In this document: piece by piece, positions 57,194 to 64,000 of the stretch
How positions within the stretch are numbered: position 1 is the stretch's first letter
Layout: each line of letters begins with the position of its first letter
Assembly: GCA_030765065.1 (NCBI GenBank)
Contig: CM060981.1
Location: forward strand, 230,337,152-230,401,151
Length of the DNA stretch: 64,000 nt
Direction of reading: 5' to 3'
Origin: Deroplatys truncata
Taxonomy: Eukaryota; Arthropoda; Insecta; Mantodea; Mantidae
The notes under the pieces: generated by a model
Told to the model about the DNA's origin: nothing
Seen by the model: the letters and a program-made list of their open reading frames with translations, nothing else
Databases searched by the model: none
Program-made: the position numbers and the translations under genes

Positions 57194-58422
57194 CTTTCTC
57201 TACCCCCTATCGTTTAATAGTGGGTATACAAACTTATCGTACTAAAGCTTATTTTTCCATCTACTACATTTTAATGCAAATAAACCTTCGTAGAAATAGC
57301 TACATTACACATTTCGTTATAGATAAAAAGGAAATATTTTTATAACTGGACGATGTATGCCGGCCTTTACACTTTCCATGCAATCGCGAGAAACAACTGA
57401 ATGTAGACAGGAATTTAAAAGAATGAGCAAGTAATGAACAATTCGAACCATTAATAACGGATATCTCAGAAATAGCTTATGCCACAAAAAAGTTATTTGA
57501 CATAATTTATGTGTTTTAGAGACAGAGCTACAATTTTTGTATAGTGCGTCTTTTTTTTTTTTTTTTCTAATGCTTGACGTTTTTCAGTTACACAAGATTA
57601 TACAAAATTCCCTCCGAATGAAGGGACTTCACAGATTATTTCCAGAAAATTAAAGATATAGATTTTATTCGTCATGTAAATATCTCAAATATATGGCATT
57701 TTAATCAAAATAGTCATTTTTTAAAAAATCAACAATTTCGAAAAATGTTCCATGTAAAAGGTAGTTTTGGTTGGGGGAATTTTCATGAAAATCTTCGTAT
57801 CGCGTCTTTGGAAGGTATTGAACTTAAACACCAACTTTAGTATTTATCCGACTTTTCGTTTTCGAGTTATGTTGTTCACAGACACATATACGAACCTACG
57901 ATATTTCCAAAAACAGTTTTTACTTTTTCTACTACGTATAGTAAGTAGGGGAAGTATTGCATTCCGTTCAAAAATTCTATATCGAGATTTCAACGGAAAT
58001 ACATGTTTTGAGGCACCCTGAATTCAAAAAATGCATTTTTAGAAAATGGTCTATGTGTATCTGTGAACAGCATAACTCAAAAACGAAAAGTGGAATACAT
58101 ACCAGACTTGGTATTTAGGTTCAGTATCTTTCAAAGATACGACACGAAGGTTTTCAAGAAAATCCTCCATTCCAGACTACCCTTTATATAGAACATTTTT
58201 CGAAAATTTTGATTTTCTCAAGGATGGCTCTAACGATTTTGATTAAAATATCTTATGCTTAAGATACTTTCGTGGCAAATGAAATACCTTGAATTTTCTG
58301 GGAATTTCTCCACAAGTCGTCTTCCTTCTGAATGAATTTTACATAACTGGTAAACCGTAACAAATAAAGTTTTACGACACAAAAAATGTAGATCTCGTTA
58401 AAACACAGTTTGTCACATATAT

Positions 58423-59323
58423 TTTTACTTTCTCTACTACGTATAGTAAGTAGGGGAAGTATTGCATTCCACCCAAAAATTCGATACCGAGATTTCACCG
58501 GAAATACATGTTTTGAGAATCACTGAATCCAAAAAAAGCATTTTTGGAAACATGTCCGTGTGTGTGTCTGTCTGTGTGTCTGTGTGTCTGTGTGTCTGTG
58601 TGTCTGTCTGTCTGTGTGTCTGTGAACAGCATAACTCAAAAACGAACAGTCGGATAAACACCAAACTTGGTATTTAGGTTCAGTATCTTCCAGAGATGCG
58701 ACACGAAGGTTTTCAAGAACATCCCCCCACCCCAGACTACCCTTTACATGCAACATTTTTCGAAAATTTTAATTTTCTCAAAAACGGCTCTAACGATTTT
58801 GATTAAAATATCATATGTTTAAGATATTGTCATGACAAATAAAATGTATATCTCGAATTTTCTGGGAATGTCTCCAAAAATATTCTTCATTGTGAACGAC
58901 TTTTGCATAACTGGTAAACCATAAGAGATAGACAAAATTTTACTACACAAAAAATGTAGATCGCGTTAAAATACACAACTTATGTCATATACGTTTCTTT
59001 TGTTGAGTGAACCGTTTTCGAGATATTGCTTGTTATTTCCTTAAATTTTCCAATACTTATACTTTTTCTCAAATTCGTTATTCATTTTTTTATGTCCTGA
59101 ACATGCAAAGAGAATGGAATTCGCCACATAGCAACCAGCGTTAAAATATTTGACTATCGCTTAAAAGCTACCATATTCCCCTTGCATCTACAAGAAAATT
59201 ACCAATAAGATTGACATCTCGATATCTCGATTAACATGAAACATATGGAGAATAGGCGTTTGTAAAATTAGATTGTACAAGAGTAGAGAAAGTCATGTGA
59301 GTGTAACACATCAGATTTTTACT
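58423..59323 (-). mobile_element. HX element, type I, full length, nested
   Basis: TTTTTACTTTCTCTACTACG at the left, ACACATCAGATTTTTAC at the right. The microsatellite is a regular GTGTGTCT/GTCT mix (58559-58622). Confidence 0.93.
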
Positions 59324-59460
59324 TTCTCTACTACTTATAGTAAGTAGGGGAAGTATTGTATTCCACCCAAAAATTCGATACCGAGATTTCACCGGAAATA
59401 CATGTTTTGAGATCCCCTAAATCCAAAAAAAAGCATTTTTGGAAACATGTCCGTGTGTGT

Positions 59461-59515
<55 letters not shown>

Positions 59516-60111
59516 TGTGAACAGCATAACTCAGAAACGAACAGTTGGATAAACACCAAACTTGGTATTTAGGTTCAGTATCTTCCAGAGGTGCGACACG
59601 AAGGTTTTCAAGAAAATCCCCCCACCCCAGACTACCCTTTACATGGAACATTTTTCGAAAATTTTAATTTTCTCAAAAATAACTCTAACGATTTTGATTA
59701 AAATATCATTTGTTTAAGATATTGTCATGAGAAATGAAATGTATATCTCGAATTTTCTGGGAATGTCTCCAAAAGTATTCTTCATTGTGAACGTCTTTTG
59801 CATAACTGGTAAACCATAAGAGATAGACAAAAATTTACTACACACAAAATGTAGATCGCGTTAAAATACACAATTTATGTCATATACATTTCTTTTGTGG
59901 AGTGAACCGTTTACGAGATATTGCTTGTTATTCCCTTAAATTTTCCAATACTTTCCTTTTTTCAAATTCGTTATTCATTTTTTACTTTCTCTACTACGTA
60001 TAGTAAGTAGGGGAAGTATTGCATTCCACCCAAAAATTCGATACCGAGATTTCACTGGAAATACATGTTTTGAGACCCACTGAATCCAAAAAAAGCATTT
60101 TTGGAAACATG

Positions 60112-60155
<44 letters not shown>

Positions 60156-61100
60156 TGTGTGTGTGTGTCTGTGAACAGCATAACTCAAAAACGAACAGTC
60201 GGATAAACACCAAACTTGGTATTTAGGTTCAGTATCTGTCACAGATGCGACACGAAGGTTTTCAAGAAAATCCCCCCACCCCAGACTACCCTTTACATGG
60301 AACATTTTTCGAAAATTTTAATTTTCTCAAAAATGGCTCTAACGATTTTGATGAAAATATCATATGTTTAAGATAATGTCATGAGAAATGAAATGTATAT
60401 CTCGAATTTTCTGGGAATGTCTCCAAAAGTATTCTTTATTGTGAACGACTTTTGCATAACTGGTAAACCGTAAGAGATAGACAGAATTTTACTTCACAAA
60501 AAATGTAGATCGCGTTAAAATACACAACTTATGTCATATACATCTTTTTTGTTGAGTGAACCGTTTTCGAGTTATTGCTTGTTATTTCCTTAAATTTTTC
60601 AATACTTATACTTTTTCTCAAATTCGTTATTCACTTTTTTTATGTCTTGGACATGCAAAGAGAATGAAATGCGCCACATAGCAACCAGCGTTAAAATATT
60701 TGACTATCGCTTATAACCTAGCAATTTCCCTTGCATCTACAAGAAAATTACCAATAAGATTGACATCTCGATATCTCGATTAACTTGAAGCATATGGAGA
60801 ATAGGCGTTTGTAAAAATAGATTGTACAAGAGTAGAGAAAGTCATGTGAGTGTAACACATCAGATTTTTTTATGTCCTGGACATGCAAAGAGAATGGAAT
60901 GCGCCATATAGCAACCAGCGCTTAAAATATTTGACTATCGCTTAAAACCTACCATATTCCCCTTGCATCTACAAGAAAATTACCAATAAGATTGACATCT
61001 CGATATCTCGAATAACATGAAACATATGGAGAATAAGCGTTTGTAAAAATAGTTTGTACAAGAGTAGAGAAAGTCATGTGAGTGTAACACATCAGATTTT
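59318..61100 (-). mobile_element. HX element, type I, nested and interrupted
   Basis: Own parts 59318-59980 and 60868-61100, split at the ATTTTTTATGTCC site by the 59978-60872 copy. Long (GT)n at 59455-59517. Confidence 0.92.
59978..60872 (-). mobile_element. HX element, type I, innermost copy
   Basis: Complete copy at the same internal A/T run used at 18561 and 63015. (GT)n at 60114-60172. Likely among the youngest insertions here. Confidence 0.93.
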
Positions 61101-61550
61101 TTTTAGTACAGTGAACCATTTTCGAGGTATTCCTTGTTATTTGTTTGAATTTTCTAATATTTATACTTTTTCTCAAATGTTTATTCTTTTTTTTTCTTTC
61201 TTTCTTTTTTGCCCTAGATATGCAAAGAGACTGAATACTCCACATAGCAACAAGCTCTTAAAAGATTTGACTGCCGCTTAAAGCCTACCATATTACCCTT
61301 GCATCTACAAGAAAATTATAAATAAGATAGCTTCTGCAAATTTTTATATCGATTAAAATGAAATAGATGCAGAATAAGCGTTTGTAAAAATAGTTTGTAC
61401 AAGAGTAGAGAAAGCCATATAAGTGTAACACATCAGATTTTTTTATATATTCAGGGAGTCTCAAAACATGTATTTCGGATGAAATATCGATATCGCATTT
61501 TTGGCTGGAATGCAATTACCTTCTCTACCTATTATGAACGCGATAAAACA

Positions 61551-62047
61551 AAATTGGTAGCTTGTCGGCGTAATTCTGGCTTCATATGCCGTAGTTAACC
61601 TAAATAAGAGCTTCTTTTTCTTATTTTCTAAAAATTGGGTTCATTAAATAAAAATATACTTCGGCAATAGAATAATAGATCTCAAACATTGCATATTTTT
61701 GGATCGCTAACTTCGCTACCAAGACCTAGTGACAGTTATCGAATGCAATTTGCAACGCTAGAGAGATTATTGGCAGTGGAGGACTCTGCCAAATAGATTA
61801 TTCAGCTAAGATAACTATTTTCTCACTTAATCTTAGCAAAATTAAACTGACTGGTATACTATCTTCTAGAGTGTTGATAGTTTTTCGGTCATTTAATTGA
61901 AGTTAACGAATTATTTCAGAAGGTCGAGAAATAATTATCTAGTGACAACCGGCATGAGTTTGAAAGTTGAATTAATTTATCAAGGAGAAATAAAAAGCAA
62001 CAGGGGGATTCGGGAAGATAGTTACAATGCAAGAACGATGTCCTCTC
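61551..62047. other. No recognisable gene
   Basis: AT-rich, no repeat recognised. A (TTTA)n run follows at 62048-62083. Confidence 0.4.
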
Positions 62048-62088
62048 TTTATTTATTTATTTATTTATTTATTTTCATTTATTTTTTT

Positions 62089-62316
62089 AACCTGGCGGAG
62101 GGCGATGGATTTTTTTTTTCAGGCGTAAAAATCTTTACCATGGCTTCCTTGGGAAGGGAAGTAAAGCCGGGGGTCCCATGTCGTAGATTTACGGCACGTA
62201 AAAGAACCTCAAGCCTAATAAAGAGGCCTCTGAGCAAAATTACCGGTCTTTCACGACCAATATAGAATGGGCGCTAAGGATTACAGCAATTAAAGAGCGT
62301 CCATAAATAAAACCCA
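62089..62316 (+). repeat. SINE, family 2, 5'-truncated
   Basis: Starts at CCTGGCGGAGGGCGATGG (past the tRNA head), then CATGGCTTCCTTGGGAAGGG, GTAAAAGAACCTCAAGCC, and ends GAGCGTCCATAAATAAAAC. Confidence 0.85.
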
Positions 62317-62444
62317 ACTTAATTTCTCTTTCTTTTATCTCCACTGAAATAGCTTGGCTGTTGCATTTCCTACTATTCGGCCATAGATCTTGTACGGCTT
62401 TTATATTTGGAATTCGTAGACCACCACATCCTGCCCTTCTTAAT

Positions 62445-62556
62445 TTATCTACCACGTAGTAGAAAACGTAGGTATTGCGTTCCACCCAAAAAATCGTAAT
62501 CGAGATTTCACCAAAAATGCAAAAAAGCTTGTTTAGAAAAATTTCCGTTTGTGTGC

Positions 62557-62643
<87 letters not shown>

Positions 62644-62718
62644 CGCGAACAGCACAATTCAACGAAATGTCGGATAAATACCAAAATTGGTATTAAGTGC
62701 GGTATCTTCGAAAGATGC
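62445..62718 (-). mobile_element. HX 3' fragment with (CT)n(GT)n(GC)n tract
   Basis: Minus-strand 3' end (TTATCTACCACGTAGTAG), then ACCCAAAAAATCGTAATCG and an unusually long mixed tract (62559-62646) replacing plain (GT)n. It breaks at GAAAGATGCA. Confidence 0.8.
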
Positions 62719-62797
62719 AGTATTAAGCGATAGTCAAATCTTTTAAGAGCTGGATGCTATGTGGAGCATTACATTCTCTTTACATGTCCAGGACATA
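62719..62797 (+). mobile_element. HX internal fragment
   Basis: TAAGCGATAGTCAAATC to CCAGGACATAAAAAA; the copy is then interrupted by the following one at the usual internal A run. Confidence 0.8.
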
Positions 62798-64000
62798 AAA
62801 AATCTGATGTGTTACACTCACATAACTTTCTCTACTCTTGTACAATCTAATTTTACAAACGCCTATTCTCCATATGCTTCATGTTAATCGAGATATCGAG
62901 ATGTCAATCTTATTGGTAATTTTCTTGTAGATGCAAGGGGAATATGGTAGCTTTTAAGCGACAGTCAAATATTTTAACGCTGGTTGCTATGTGGCGAATT
63001 CCATTCTCTTTGCATGTTCAGGACATAAAAAAATCTGATGTGTTACACTCACATGACTTTCTCTACTCTTGTACAATCTAATTTTTAAACGCTTATTCTC
63101 CATATGGTTCATGTTAATCGAGATATCGAGATGTCAATCTTATTGGTAATTTTCTTGTAGATGCAAGGAAAATATGGTAGCTTTTAAGCGATAGTCAAAT
63201 ATTTTAACGCTGGTTGCTATGTGGCGCATTCCATTCTCTTTGCATGTCCAGGACATAAAAAAAATGAATAACGAATGTGAGAAAAAGTATAAGTATTGTA
63301 AAATTTAAGGAAATAACAAGCAATATCTCGAAAACGGTTCACTCAACAAAAGAAATGTATATGACATAAGTTGTGTATTTTAATGCGATCTACATTTTTT
63401 GTGTAGTAAAATTTTGTCTATCTCTTATGGTTTACCAGTTATGCAAAAGTCGTTCACAATGAAGAATACTTTTGGAGACATTCCCAGAAAATTCGAGATA
63501 TACATTTCATTTCTCATGACATTATCTTAAACATATGATATTTTCATCAAAATCGTTAGAGCCATTTTTGAGAAAATTAAAATTTTCGAAAAATCTTCCA
63601 TGTAAAGGGTAGTCTGGGGTGGGGGGATTTTCTTGAAAACCTTCGTGTCGCATCTCTGGAAGATACTGAACCTAAATACCAAGTTTGGTGCATATCCGAC
63701 TGTTCGTTTTTGAGTTATGCTGTTCACAGACACACACACACACAGACACACACACACACACACACAGACACACACACACACAGACACACACACGGACATG
63801 TTTCCAAAAATGCTTTTTTTGGATTCAGAAGGTCTCAAAACATGTATTTCCGGTGAAATCTCGGTATCGAATTTTTGGGTGGAATGCAATACTTCCCCTA
63901 CTTACTATACGTAGTAGAGAAAGTAAAAATGAATAACGAATTTGAGAAAAAGTATAAGTATTGGAAAATTTAAGGAAATAACAAGCAATAACTCGAAAAC
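62793..64000 (+). mobile_element. HX element, type I, interrupted; runs off the window
   Basis: Parts 62793-63020 and 63928-64000. It starts AAAAAATCTGATGTGTTACAC, is split at GGACATAAAAAAA and resumes TGAATAACGAATTTGAG. Confidence 0.92.
63015..63928 (+). mobile_element. HX element, type I, nested, full length
   Basis: Complete copy with both ends; (CA)n with ACAGAC interruptions at 63731-63793. Confidence 0.93.

Larger units (their letters stand above)
57918..61443 (-). mobile_element. HX element (type I variant), interrupted by two tandem HX copies
   Basis: Own parts: 57918-58425 (3' half) and 61100-61443 (5' half), broken in the T run after GTCACATATATTTT. It resumes AGTACAGTGAACCATTTTCG and ends GTGTAACACATCAGATTTTTTT. 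Carries the ATAGATGCAG variant near the 5' end. Confidence 0.88.
56186..61550 (+). mobile_element. HX element, type II, host of the five-level nest
   Basis: Its own sequence is in three parts: 56186-56211, 57194-57917 and 61444-61550. Interrupted first by a solo-LTR-like unit (56212-57193), then by a minus-strand HX (57918-61443) in the TTTTT after TTTCCAAAAACAG. It resumes TATTCAGGGAGTCTC. The 3' end is worn (TACCTATTATGAACGCG). Confidence 0.88.

Overview
The window is eukaryotic and arthropod-like, most probably an insect with a large, repeat-rich, AT-rich genome. Signs are a TATA plus TCAGT initiator promoter, GT-AG splicing, tRNA-derived SINEs, mariner, hAT, RLE-type non-LTR retrotransposon and Polinton/adintovirus-like remnants, and very dense simple repeats. 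There is no operon structure and no rRNA, CRISPR array or convincing functional tRNA gene. The order cannot be fixed from sequence alone.

One host gene is visible. A TATA box at 27841 and an initiator at 27872 lead to a tiny first coding exon (27907-27918, MSLK) ending at a consensus donor. A 5.3 kb repeat-filled intron follows, and a phase-0 acceptor opens exon 2 (33208-33924). The joined product is a secreted, Pro/Tyr-rich protein of 242 aa whose signal peptide is split by the intron. A poly(A) signal lies at 33979.

The rest is layered mobile DNA. The dominant family (about 25 copies or fragments, called HX here) is a 0.75-0.95 kb non-coding element. Its 5' end reads TCTGATGTGTTACACTCAC, with ACTTTCTCTACT just inside. 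It carries a (CA)n tract near the 3' end, a TACTA-TACG-TAGTA hairpin and the terminus AGTAGAGAAAGTAAAAA. It inserts into A/T runs, often into itself. The architecture resembles non-autonomous helentrons (HINE/DINE-like), but no helicase is present to prove it.

Layout. 0-14 kb: SINEs, HX copies, a foldback MITE and a short hairpin MITE. 14.5-25 kb: four-layer stratigraphy with solo-LTR-like units (TG..CA, 4-bp TSD), a non-autonomous hAT (8-bp TSD) split by a mariner that is itself filled with HX copies, and an RLE retrotransposon split by a solo LTR. 25.6-34 kb: SINE, HX copies and the host gene. 34.4-38 kb: SINEs and a DUF4371/hAT-like pseudogene split by a TIR transposon. 38.1-43 kb: remains of a Polinton/Maverick (adintovirus-like) element with PLA2-like, pX-like, possible capsid-like and OB-fold-like pieces, plus a 21-bp minisatellite. 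43-47 kb: several degenerate tandem arrays. 47.5-52.4 kb: HX copies, SINE and unique sequence. 52.5-54.9 kb: a roughly 108-bp satellite with a 323-bp higher-order period. 55.4-61.5 kb: a five-level HX nest. 62-64 kb: SINE and more nested HX copies running off the end.

Homology calls come from motif reading, not database searches; boundaries are exact only where target-site duplications are stated.
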